Shown: piece after piece, positions 28,283-35,923 of the stretch
How the letters are laid out: every line of letters starts with the position of its first letter
How positions within the stretch are numbered: the stretch's first letter is position 1
NCBI GenBank assembly: GCA_035707965.1
Contig: DASSTJ010000002.1
Coordinates: 1 to 44,093, forward strand
Direction: 5' to 3'
Source: DASSTJ01 sp035707965
GTDB taxonomy: Bacteria > Actinomycetota > Actinomycetes > Actinomycetales > Angustibacteraceae
DNA: 44,093 bases
Made by a program: the position numbers and the translations under genes
The notes under the pieces: model-generated
Seen by the model: only the letters and a program-made list of their open reading frames with translations
Database searches by the model: none
Told to the model about the DNA's origin: nothing

Positions 28283-29617
28283 ATGACCGAAACCACTCAG
28301 GAGCACGCCGTCGACCACGCCGCGTCGGCGCCGGCCGCGGTGTCGCTCGACACGTCCACCACCACCGGCGCTGGAGGCGATGTCCGCCGCGACCTGAGCT
28401 CCATGGGCAAGCCCTTGGCCGGCAGCGGGCAGAGCGAGCAGCACGGGTTCGTCTCGCACACGCACGACGCCGCGGTGCCGGCGCAGTCACGTGCCGAGCG
28501 CGTCAGCTCGTTCGACCCGGAGGACTTCGCGGTGCCCACCGGTCGGGAGGAGGACTGGCGGTTCACGCCGATCGACCATCTTGGCGCCCTGATGCGCCCG
28601 GCGCCGAGCGACGAGGGTGCTGCCACGGTGACCGTGTCGGCGCCCGACGGCGTCGAGCACACGGACGTGGACCTGGACGGGACGCGCTCGGCCGGGGCGT
28701 TCATCCCCACGGACCGCGCGGCCGCCGTGGCGTTCGCCTCCGTGCCGTCCGCCACGCTCGTCCGCGTCCCAGCAGAGCTCGAGCTCACCGAACCGGTCCG
28801 CGTGACCGTCCGCGCGGAGGCGGGCCGGCGGTTCAACCACCACCTGGTCATCGACGCGGGCCGGTACAGCAAGGCCATCGTGCTCATCGACCACACCGGA
28901 TCCACGATGCACGCCGGCAACGTGGAGGTTCGCGCGGGCGAGGGCGCGCACCTGACCGTCGTGAGCATGCAGCAGTGGGACGACGAGAGCGTGCACCTCG
29001 GCCAGCACGACGTGCTCGTCGGCCGCGACGCCACCGTCAAGCACGTAGCCGTCACGTTGGGTGGCCGCATCGTGCGCCTGGCCACGAACGTGCGCTTCGA
29101 GGGTCCCGGCGGCGAGGCCAACCTGCTGGGCGCGTTCTTCGCTGATGCTGGGCAGCACCAGGAGCACCGCTCGTTCATCGACCACGCCGAGCCACGCTGC
29201 GCGAGCAACGTCACGTACAAGGGGGCCCTGCAGGGCGACGACGCGCACTCGGTGTGGGTGGGCGACGTGCTGGTACGCGCCGCGGCGGAGGGCACCGACT
29301 CGTACGAGCTCAACCGCAACCTGGTTCTCACCGACGGTGCACGCGCCGACTCCGTCCCCAACCTGGAGATCGAGACCGGCGAGATCATCCAAGCGGCGCA
29401 CGCCAGCGCGACAGGCCGGTTCGACGACCTGCAGCTGTTCTACCTGCAGTCCAGGGGCGTGCCGGAGGAAGAGGCTCGGCGCCTCGTGGTGCGCGGCTTC
29501 TTCGCCGACGTCATCCACCAGATCGGGGTGACCGACGTGCAGGACCTGCTGATGGCAGCCATCGAGGCCGAGCTCACGACCGCGATGTACACGTCTCGCG
29601 GGTCGGACGCGTCATGA
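28283..29617 (+). CDS. sufD: SufD, Fe-S cluster assembly protein
   Basis: SufB partner in the SufBC2D complex, needed for iron entry. The 444-residue protein has the SufD/SufB core in its C-terminal half: VPNLEIETGEIIQAAHASAT, then RFDDLQLFYLQSRGVPEEEA. The functionally important His is present in AAHASAT, with Ala where E. coli SufD has Cys, as is usual in actinobacteria. The first 75 or so residues are a poorly conserved extension. It follows sufB by 58 bases, and GGAGCA lies before the ATG at 28283. The stop overlaps the ferredoxin gene. Confidence 0.95.
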   Translation: MTETTQEHAVDHAASAPAAVSLDTSTTTGAGGDVRRDLSSMGKPLAGSGQSEQHGFVSHTHDAAVPAQSRAERVSSFDPEDFAVPTGREEDWRFTPIDHLGALMRPAPSDEGAATVTVSAPDGVEHTDVDLDGTRSAGAFIPTDRAAAVAFASVPSATLVRVPAELELTEPVRVTVRAEAGRRFNHHLVIDAGRYSKAIVLIDHTGSTMHAGNVEVRAGEGAHLTVVSMQQWDDESVHLGQHDVLVGRDATVKHVAVTLGGRIVRLATNVRFEGPGGEANLLGAFFADAGQHQEHRSFIDHAEPRCASNVTYKGALQGDDAHSVWVGDVLVRAAAEGTDSYELNRNLVLTDGARADSVPNLEIETGEIIQAAHASATGRFDDLQLFYLQSRGVPEEEARRLVVRGFFADVIHQIGVTDVQDLLMAAIEAELTTAMYTSRGSDAS

Positions 29618-29967
29618 CCGCCACTCCCGTCCTGAAGGTCTCCGACCTGCCGGACGTCGGCGCCGTGCAGGTGCGGGTCGACGGGCGTCCCCTGTCGATC
29701 GTCCGCGCGGAGGACGGCAGCCTGCACGCGATCGACGACATCTGCACGCACGCCAACGTCTCGCTCTCGGAGGGTGAGGTCGAGGACTGCACGATCGAGT
29801 GCTGGCTGCACGGCTCCCGCTTCGACCTGCGCACCGGCGAGCCCACCGGCCTGCCCGCCACCGTCCCCGTCGGCGTCTACGCCGTGGAGATCGAGGGCGA
29901 CGACGTCCTCGTCGACGCCTCGGCCCCCCTCAACCTCTCGACCACGTCCCCCACCAAGGAGTACTGA
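29614..29967 (+). CDS. Rieske-type [2Fe-2S] ferredoxin in the suf operon
   Basis: A 117-residue cytosolic protein that is almost only a Rieske domain. The ligands are C44-x-H46 and C63-x-x-H66; no signal peptide is present. It resembles the small ferredoxin of dioxygenase and nitrite reductase systems (NirD-like). It shares 4 bases (ATGA) with sufD and is 4 bases from sufC, so it is an integral operon member. Many actinobacterial suf operons carry such a gene. I infer a role in electron supply for cluster assembly, or as a reporter of cluster status; neither is proved. Confidence 0.9.
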   Translation: MTATPVLKVSDLPDVGAVQVRVDGRPLSIVRAEDGSLHAIDDICTHANVSLSEGEVEDCTIECWLHGSRFDLRTGEPTGLPATVPVGVYAVEIEGDDVLVDASAPLNLSTTSPTKEY

Positions 29968-29971
29968 CCAC

Positions 29972-30730
29972 ATGGCCACACTGGAGATCCGCGACCTGCA
30001 CGTCAGCGTGGAGACCGAGCAGGGCAGCAAGGAGATCCTGCGCGGCGTCGACCTGACCGTGGCGCAGGGCGAGACCCACGCGATCATGGGCCCGAACGGT
30101 TCCGGAAAGTCGACGCTGGCGTACTCGATCGCCGGACACCCGAAGTACCACGTGACCGGGGGCACAGTCACGCTGGACGGCGAGGACGTGCTGGCGATGA
30201 AGGTGGACGAGCGCGCTCGTGCCGGCATCTTCCTCGCCATGCAGTACCCGGTGGAGGTCCCCGGCGTCACCGTGTCGAACTTCCTTCGCACCGCGAAGAC
30301 GGCCATCGACGGACAGGCGCCGAAGCTGCGCACCTGGACCAAGGACGTCAAGGCCGCCATGGAGCAGCTGCGCATGGACCCGGCGTTCGCGAACCGCAAC
30401 GTCAACGAGGGGTTCTCCGGCGGCGAGAAGAAGCGGCACGAGATCTTGCAGATGGAGCTGTTGAACCCCAAGATCGCCGTGCTCGACGAGACCGACTCCG
30501 GGCTGGACGTCGACGCGCTGAAGGTCGTCAGCGAGGGCGTCAACCGCGTGCGTGAGCGCGGCGAGGTCGGCGTCCTGCTGATCACGCACTACACGCGCAT
30601 CCTGCGGTACATCACGCCCGACTTCGTGCACGTCTTCGTCGACGGCCGTATCGCCGAGGAGGGCGGCGCCGACCTCGCCGAGCGACTGGAGGCCGAGGGC
30701 TACGACCGGTTCGTGGGCGCGTCCGCCTGA
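29972..30730 (+). CDS. sufC: SufC, Fe-S assembly ATPase
   Basis: ABC-type ATPase of the SufBC2D complex; it is cytosolic and has no membrane partner. The 252-residue protein has Walker A GPNGSGKST, signature FSGGEKKRHEI (SufC has this variant), and Walker B IAVLDETDSGLDVDAL with the SufC-specific DETDSGLD. The switch His is in LLITHYTRIL. The ATG at 29972 is 4 bases after the Rieske stop, with AAGGAG upstream. No unusual features. Confidence 0.97.
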   Translation: MATLEIRDLHVSVETEQGSKEILRGVDLTVAQGETHAIMGPNGSGKSTLAYSIAGHPKYHVTGGTVTLDGEDVLAMKVDERARAGIFLAMQYPVEVPGVTVSNFLRTAKTAIDGQAPKLRTWTKDVKAAMEQLRMDPAFANRNVNEGFSGGEKKRHEILQMELLNPKIAVLDETDSGLDVDALKVVSEGVNRVRERGEVGVLLITHYTRILRYITPDFVHVFVDGRIAEEGGADLAERLEAEGYDRFVGASA

Positions 30731-30758
30731 GTGGCGGCCGGCCCTGCGAGGTGCTGAG

Positions 30759-32054
30759 ATGACGACGACGACCGCGGTCCGTGGCTTCACGGACGACGAG
30801 GTGGCGACGATCCGCGCGGACGTGCCCATCTTCCGTCGCACCGTGCGCGACGGGCGCCGGCTGGTCTACCTCGACTCGGGCGCCACGTCGCAGAAGCCCC
30901 GGCAGGTGCTCGACGCCGAGCGGACGTTCTACGAGCAGCACAATGCTGCCGTGCACCGGGGAGCGCACCAGCTGGCCGAGGAGGCCACGGACGCGTTCGA
31001 GGCGGCGCGGTCGGCCGTGGCCGGGTTCGTCGGCGCGCAGGCAGACGAGGTGGTCTTCACGAAGAACGCCACCGAGGGTCTGAACCTCGTCGCCTACGCC
31101 ATGAGCAACGCCACGACCGCCGACGCGGCGGACGAGAGGTTCGAGCTCGGGCCCGGGGACGAGGTCGTCGTCACCGAGATGGAGCACCACGCCAACCTGG
31201 TGCCGTGGCAGCAGCTGTGCCGGCGCACCGGCGCCACGCTGCGGTGGCTGCCGGTCACCGACACCGGTCGACTCGACCTGTCGGCCCTGGACGAGGTGGT
31301 CACGCAGCGCACGCGGGTCCTGGCGTTCACCCACGCGTCGAACGTGCTCGGCACGATCAACCCCGTACCGCTGCTCGTGACGAAGGCGCGGTCCGTCGGT
31401 GCGCTCGTCGTGCTGGACGCCTGTCAGTCAGTCCCGCACCTGCCCGTGGACCTGGCCGCTCTCGACGTCGACCTCGCCGCCTTCTCGGGCCACAAGATGC
31501 TGGGCCCGCTCGGGGTCGGCGTGCTCTGGGGACGCCGCGAGCTGCTCGAGGCGATGCCGCCGTTCCTCACCGGTGGGTCGATGATCGAGTCGGTCAGCAT
31601 GTCGGGTGCCACGTTCGCGACCCCGCCCCAGCGGTTCGAGGCGGGCGTCCCGGTGGCGGCGCAGGCTGTCGGGCTGCACGCCGCCGTCGACTACCTCCAG
31701 GGGCTCGGCATGGCGCGCGTCGAGGCGCACGAGAAGCACCTGACGTCACTGCTTCTCGACGGGCTGGCCGAGCTGCCCTGGGTGCGGGTGGTCGGGCCGA
31801 CGACCCTCGAGGACCGGGGCGGAGCGGTGTCGTTCGTCGTGGACGGCGCCCATGCGCACGACGTGGGCCAGGTGCTCGACGACGTCGGTGTCGAGGTGCG
31901 GGTCGGCCACCACTGCGCGGAGCCATTGCACCGCCGCCTCGGTGTCACCGCGACCACCCGAGCGTCGTTCGGCCCCTACAACGGCGAGGACGACGTCCGG
32001 GCGCTGCTCGACGGTCTGCACCGTGTGCGCGACGTCTTCGGGTTGGGAGGGTGA
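30759..32054 (+). CDS. sufS: SufS, cysteine desulfurase
   Basis: Pyridoxal phosphate enzyme that takes sulfur from cysteine and passes it to SufU. The 431-residue protein is a group II desulfurase. The cofactor Lys is K246 in FSGHKMLGP, and the persulfide Cys is C386 in RVGHHCAEPL. Also visible are YLDSGATSQKP near the N-terminus and EMEHHANLVPW. In the usual DGAQSVPH motif the third position group reads DACQSVPH here, adding C222. The loop around C386 is short, typical of enzymes that use SufU rather than SufE. Confidence 0.96.
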   Translation: MTTTTAVRGFTDDEVATIRADVPIFRRTVRDGRRLVYLDSGATSQKPRQVLDAERTFYEQHNAAVHRGAHQLAEEATDAFEAARSAVAGFVGAQADEVVFTKNATEGLNLVAYAMSNATTADAADERFELGPGDEVVVTEMEHHANLVPWQQLCRRTGATLRWLPVTDTGRLDLSALDEVVTQRTRVLAFTHASNVLGTINPVPLLVTKARSVGALVVLDACQSVPHLPVDLAALDVDLAAFSGHKMLGPLGVGVLWGRRELLEAMPPFLTGGSMIESVSMSGATFATPPQRFEAGVPVAAQAVGLHAAVDYLQGLGMARVEAHEKHLTSLLLDGLAELPWVRVVGPTTLEDRGGAVSFVVDGAHAHDVGQVLDDVGVEVRVGHHCAEPLHRRLGVTATTRASFGPYNGEDDVRALLDGLHRVRDVFGLGG

Positions 32055-32056
32055 GG

Positions 32057-32614
32057 ATGGACCTGTACCAAGAGCTCATCCTCGAGCACTCCAAGCACCC
32101 CCAGGGCGAGGGGCTGCGCGAGCCGTTCGACGCAGAGGTGCACCACGTCAACCCGACCTGCGGCGACGAGGTGACCCTGCGGGTGCGGCTGCGCAGGGAC
32201 GCCGCAGGGGTCACGCTGGACGACGTGTCCTACGACTCGCAGGGATGCGCGATCAGCCGGGCGTCGGCGTCCGTGCTGCACGCGCTCGTCGTCGGTGAGC
32301 CGCTCGACCAGGTGGCGCGGGTGCACGAGGCGATGCGTCGCATGCTGACCAGCCGAGGGAAGGATCCGGGTTCCGAAGACGTTCTCGGAGACGGCGTCGC
32401 GCTCGCGGGAGTCGCGAAGTACCCGGCACGCGTGAAGTGCGCCCTCCTGTCCTGGATGGCGTTGACCGACGCCCTGGCCCACACCGCGGCGACCGACGTC
32501 GACGGCACCGATCCCCTCGGCGGCCGACCCCACACCGACCGGCCGAACATCCAGCAGACCGCAGCCGTACCCGCGACCGGACCGTCCGTCGCCGCGAAGG
32601 AGGACGCACGATGA
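32057..32614 (+). CDS. sufU: SufU, zinc-dependent sulfur acceptor
   Basis: Takes the persulfide from SufS. The 185-residue protein is an IscU-like fold whose zinc ligands are C35, D37, C64 and C128 (NPTCGDE, SQGCAIS, RVKCALL). It has the SufU-type insertion (about 85-115) that distinguishes it from IscU. After residue 140 there is a tail of about 45 residues, rich in Thr, Asp and Ala, longer than in Bacillus SufU and probably disordered. The ATG at 32057 follows sufS by two bases and has GGGAGGG upstream; the stop overlaps the next gene. Confidence 0.95.
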   Translation: MDLYQELILEHSKHPQGEGLREPFDAEVHHVNPTCGDEVTLRVRLRRDAAGVTLDDVSYDSQGCAISRASASVLHALVVGEPLDQVARVHEAMRRMLTSRGKDPGSEDVLGDGVALAGVAKYPARVKCALLSWMALTDALAHTAATDVDGTDPLGGRPHTDRPNIQQTAAVPATGPSVAAKEDAR

Positions 32615-32958
32615 CCACCACGACCACCCAGGGGCCGGGGCAGCCGTTGCCGCCGAGCGTCGCCGACGTCGAGGAGGCGCTCCACGACGTGATCGACCCG
32701 GAGCTCGGCATCAACGTCGTCGACCTCGGTCTCATCTACGGCGTGACGGTGGACCAGAACGGCCACGCCGCTATCGACATGACACTCACCAGCGCGGCCT
32801 GCCCGCTCACCGACGTCATCGAGGACCAGACCCGGCAGGCGCTCGAAGGTCTGGTACCGACTCACCGCATCAACTGGGTCTGGATGCCGCCGTGGGGCCC
32901 GGACAAGATCACGGACGACGGCCGCGAGCAGCTACGCGCGCTCGGCTTCAACATCTGA
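32611..32958 (+). CDS. sufT: SufT-like MIP18/DUF59 Fe-S maturation factor
   Basis: A 115-residue protein of the MIP18 (DUF59) family, known as SufT when in suf operons. The core reads VEEALHDVIDPELGINVVDL and the invariant Cys is in SAACPLTDVIE; the WMPPWGPDKITDDGREQLRA end is the typical terminus. SufT proteins help mature Fe-S enzymes, especially when demand is high. The ATG overlaps the sufU stop. It is followed 16 bases later by the VLRF1-type gene. Confidence 0.92.
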   Translation: MTTTTTQGPGQPLPPSVADVEEALHDVIDPELGINVVDLGLIYGVTVDQNGHAAIDMTLTSAACPLTDVIEDQTRQALEGLVPTHRINWVWMPPWGPDKITDDGREQLRALGFNI

Positions 32959-32974
32959 TCACCCGCACCAGCCG

Positions 32975-33610
32975 GTGAGCCATCGCCTCGTCGAGGTTCC
33001 CGCCGACCGGCTGGAGCGTTGGGTCATCGGCTTCGGAGAGCGGCACGGGGCGGTCGCCGCCCGCCCGGGGCTCGAGCGCGTGCGGCTCCAGGCGGCCGAC
33101 GGGGCGCTGGCCGAGCTGGAGGTGCCCTGGCGGCCGTGGCCGGTGCCGTCGTCCGCTGACACGTCGCTGGTCGTCCGGGTGCTCGTCAGGCATGTGCTGC
33201 GGTCGCGAACGCTCGGGCTGCTGCTGGTCCGGCGCGGAGGCTGGGCTGTCGGGACCTGCCGTGACGGCCAGGTCCTGACGCACAAGGCGGGCAGCCGGTA
33301 CGTGCAGTCGCGCACGGCGGCCGGCGGCTGGTCGCAGCAGCGCTACGCCCGGCGTCGCACCGGCCAGGCCGACGCTCTGGCCGGTTCTGTCGTCGAGGCG
33401 AGCCTGGACCGACTGCGCGCCGACGGCCTCGACGGCCTCGTCGTCGGGGGCGACCGTCAGCTGGTGCGCGTTGTGCTCGACGACCGGCGGCTGGCCGCTC
33501 TGGCCGCACTGCCGCGATCGCCTCTGCTCGAGGTGCCGGACCCCAAGGGCGCCGTGCTGGCGCAGGTGGCTCGACGCACGCTCGCCATCCGCGTGCGCAT
33601 CACCGACTGA
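32975..33610 (+). CDS. acVLRF1-type peptidyl-tRNA release factor
   Basis: A 211-residue protein that I recognise as the actinobacterial Vms1-like release factor (acVLRF1) family. The key loop is in AAGGWSQQRYARRRTGQ (about 128-144): the Gln after GGWS is the proposed catalytic residue that replaces the GGQ motif of release factor eRF1. The family is related to Vms1, which cuts nascent peptides from tRNA on stalled large ribosomal subunits. In actinobacteria its partner and substrate are unknown. The GTG at 32975 is chosen for position and because no other start fits. The gap to sufT is 16 bases, so it may share the suf transcript, which is unexpected for ribosome quality control. Confidence 0.8.
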   Translation: MSHRLVEVPADRLERWVIGFGERHGAVAARPGLERVRLQAADGALAELEVPWRPWPVPSSADTSLVVRVLVRHVLRSRTLGLLLVRRGGWAVGTCRDGQVLTHKAGSRYVQSRTAAGGWSQQRYARRRTGQADALAGSVVEASLDRLRADGLDGLVVGGDRQLVRVVLDDRRLAALAALPRSPLLEVPDPKGAVLAQVARRTLAIRVRITD

Positions 33611-33702
33611 CCGCACGATCGGCGCCACGCTGGGTGCACGTCTCGCCGCCCGTTCCCGCGTGCCGTCGTCATGAGCGGGCCGAAGTCGACGATGATCCTG
33701 CG

Positions 33703-35721
33703 GTGCCCCCTGACCTGAGTGCTGCGGACGTGCGCCGATGGCGTCAGCGTCTCCCCTCTGTCGCGCTGACCCTGGCCGTGACGATGCCCTTGGTGGCGCT
33801 CGTGGTCACCGAGATGGCACTGGAGAGCGATGCTTGCTCTCCGGTCGCGCCGTGCCGCTTCCCGCTGTCGTCGATGGCGTACCACGTGGCCCCGGTGGCG
33901 GAGCTGTTGGCGATCGGCTCCGTCCTCCTGGCGCTGCTGCTGCCGCGCGCGGCCGTCTGGGTCGCCGCGCTGGCGGCCGCGCTGCTCACCGGACCGGCGT
34001 CCCCCGACTCCTCGGTCCCCGCGCTCTGGCCCTGGGCTCTGGTGTGGTTCGGGTGCGTCGGGGCGGCTGACCTCCTGGGCCGGTGGCGCCAGCTCGTCGA
34101 GTCGCACACCTGGAACGCGCCCACGTTCCCCTTCCCTGACCCTGGACCCGACCCGTCGGCTCGTCCTGGCCTTCCGGACCGCCTCGCCCGCGACGAGGAC
34201 ACCCGGCTGCTCTCGCTGCTGGTCGCCGGCGTCGGACTGGCGGTCTTCGTGGGGATGCTCCTGTGGCACCTGCAGGCCACCAGCACCGTCCGCGACGTCG
34301 AGGCGCACGCCCTGCGCACCGAGGCGGCGGTCACCGCGGTCGGCTCCGACGGCTACTCCGTCACCCTGCGTGTCGAGGGGCGCGACGTGCAGCTCGACAC
34401 GCTGGGCACCTACGCCGTCGGGGACCGCGTGCCCGTGCTCGTGGACGCCGCGGATCCCGGCCATGTCGCGCTGGTCGCCGAGCCGGAGGACCCGAGCTGG
34501 CGCATCGGCGTCGGTGCGCTCGCGCTCGCCGTGCTGCTCAGCGTCGCCGGCCGGCTGTGGAGCCGCGGCAGCAGGCGGTCCGCACTCGCACGCCACGGTG
34601 GGCCGGCCGTCCGGCTCCGAGTGGGCCGACAGCGGTCACGTCTCCTGCTCACCACGCTGGACGACCGCGACTTCGCCCGTCCGCTGAGCATGGTGCGCGA
34701 CGTCGGACCCAGCTCCCTGCTGCTCCCGCTCGACCGGGCAGAGGCGCACGTCGCCGAAGACGACGCCTTCGACGACGAGCTGGAGGGCGAGCTGGACGTC
34801 GAGCCTCCGGACGTCTCGACGCTGAGCGACAGCGAGCTGGCTGCCTGGGCGGACCGTGAGGTCGAGGCCTTCGGTGAGCTCGACGAGGACGACATCCCTG
34901 CGCCGCCGGACCTCCCGCTCGCGGTCGACGGTGGGTTGCCCGTCACCGTCGTCGGGCTGCGCCGCGACGGTGACCCGGTGCTGCTGATGCTGGACGACGG
35001 GGCGACGCTCGCGTCGCTCGGCGGCTCCCGGGACCCCTGGAGCTGGCCGGCGCTCAAGGACCGTGCCCTGGGCGTGCGCACGCGGGTGCGGGGGCCAGGT
35101 GCCACTCGTCGTGAACGAGGCCCGTCGCCGTACCGGAGCCGGCCCGAGAAGGCGCGGCGAGAGAGGCGGCGGGACGCCATCCTGGCGCGCGCCCTCGCGG
35201 TGGTGTCCCCGTTCGGGCCTGCGTTGGCCTGCGCGCTCGCGCTCTCGGCGTACCCGGCTGCGCGCTGGCTGCTGGACGGGGAGGCGGGCTGGGCCGAGCT
35301 GTTCCCGATCGCGTTCGGCGGCTTCCCCCTGGCCGAGGCGCTGGTCTTCCTCGCCGGCCTCAACCGCCCGCCGCTCGACTCACGACCGGGAGCGCTGCTC
35401 CATCGCGGTCGGTGGTTCGACGAGCTGCTCCCCGTCGAGCGGATCCAGGCGGTCACGCCGGGTCGCTCGGCGGTCGTCCTGCGCCTCACCGATCCGAGCG
35501 ACGCGCTGGCCCTCCCGCCGCAAGCCGTCGTGCGCTACGCCGACCACCTTGCCGCGCCGGAGGCCACCCCGGAGCAGGCGGCGTTCGCCGTCGAGCAGCT
35601 GCTGCGGGTCACGACGCCGTCCGGCCGGCGTGGCTGGCGGCGCCCGAGCCCGACCCTCGTGCCTGGAGCGCTGCTGATGATCGGCCTGCTGGCGGCGTGG
35701 GGGCAGGCGAAGTTCGGCTGA
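33703..35721 (+). CDS. Large membrane protein with a DUF3592-like loop, function unknown
   Basis: I do not know the function. The protein has about 672 residues with an N-terminal membrane block (five or so helices, about 20-190), one more helix near 270-290, and three C-terminal helices, the last being GALLMIGLLAAWGQ. Between the N-terminal helices lies a beta-rich loop (SVTLRVEGRDVQLDTLGTY, then GDRVPVLVDAADPGHVAL) that resembles DUF3592. A very acidic stretch follows in the middle (EDDAFDDELEGELDVEPPDV). A second globular part with LHRGRWFDELLPVERIQAV comes before the last helix. I chose GTG 33703 because a GATGAT box ends exactly 6 bases upstream, as at other leaderless starts here; the alternative GTG at 33634 adds 23 residues. 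Confidence 0.7.
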   Translation: MPPDLSAADVRRWRQRLPSVALTLAVTMPLVALVVTEMALESDACSPVAPCRFPLSSMAYHVAPVAELLAIGSVLLALLLPRAAVWVAALAAALLTGPASPDSSVPALWPWALVWFGCVGAADLLGRWRQLVESHTWNAPTFPFPDPGPDPSARPGLPDRLARDEDTRLLSLLVAGVGLAVFVGMLLWHLQATSTVRDVEAHALRTEAAVTAVGSDGYSVTLRVEGRDVQLDTLGTYAVGDRVPVLVDAADPGHVALVAEPEDPSWRIGVGALALAVLLSVAGRLWSRGSRRSALARHGGPAVRLRVGRQRSRLLLTTLDDRDFARPLSMVRDVGPSSLLLPLDRAEAHVAEDDAFDDELEGELDVEPPDVSTLSDSELAAWADREVEAFGELDEDDIPAPPDLPLAVDGGLPVTVVGLRRDGDPVLLMLDDGATLASLGGSRDPWSWPALKDRALGVRTRVRGPGATRRERGPSPYRSRPEKARRERRRDAILARALAVVSPFGPALACALALSAYPAARWLLDGEAGWAELFPIAFGGFPLAEALVFLAGLNRPPLDSRPGALLHRGRWFDELLPVERIQAVTPGRSAVVLRLTDPSDALALPPQAVVRYADHLAAPEATPEQAAFAVEQLLRVTTPSGRRGWRRPSPTLVPGALLMIGLLAAWGQAKFG

Positions 35722-35797
35722 GGATTCTCGGCGCCGGCTCACCTGGAAGGACCCGTGAGCGTGGGCGTGCACTCCCAGAGCAAGGTTGCCGTCACCT

Positions 35798-35863
35798 GTG
35801 CACCTTCTCCGCACGGTGTGCGGCTGGGCCGCCCCACGCGCGCACCCTGAGCACAAGGTGCAC
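35798..35863. repeat. Inverted repeats upstream of the thiolase operon
   Basis: GTGCACCTT (35798-35806) has its exact complement AAGGTGCAC at 35855-35863. Between them lies a smaller stem, CGCAC-GGT-GTGCG (35810-35822). A separate stem, GGCCGCC (35867-35873) with GGCGGCC (35881-35887), follows. All are in the 202-base gap ahead of the thiolase gene, just upstream of its putative -10. They could be operators, a terminator for the membrane protein gene, or an RNA leader structure. Confidence 0.5.
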
Positions 35864-35908
35864 GTCGGCCGCCGCTGGACGGCGGCCAGAGCCGTCGCCG
35901 CCAGCGCC

Positions 35909-35914
35909 TACGCT
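35909..35914 (+). promoter_or_regulatory. Candidate -10 box for the thiolase-bioMN operon
   Basis: TACGCT ends 9 bases before the thiolase ATG. The transcript would start about three bases before the ATG, so the message is close to leaderless. GAGAAG lies between but is too near the ATG for a good ribosome site. Confidence 0.4.
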
Positions 35915-35923
35915 GAGAAGGCC

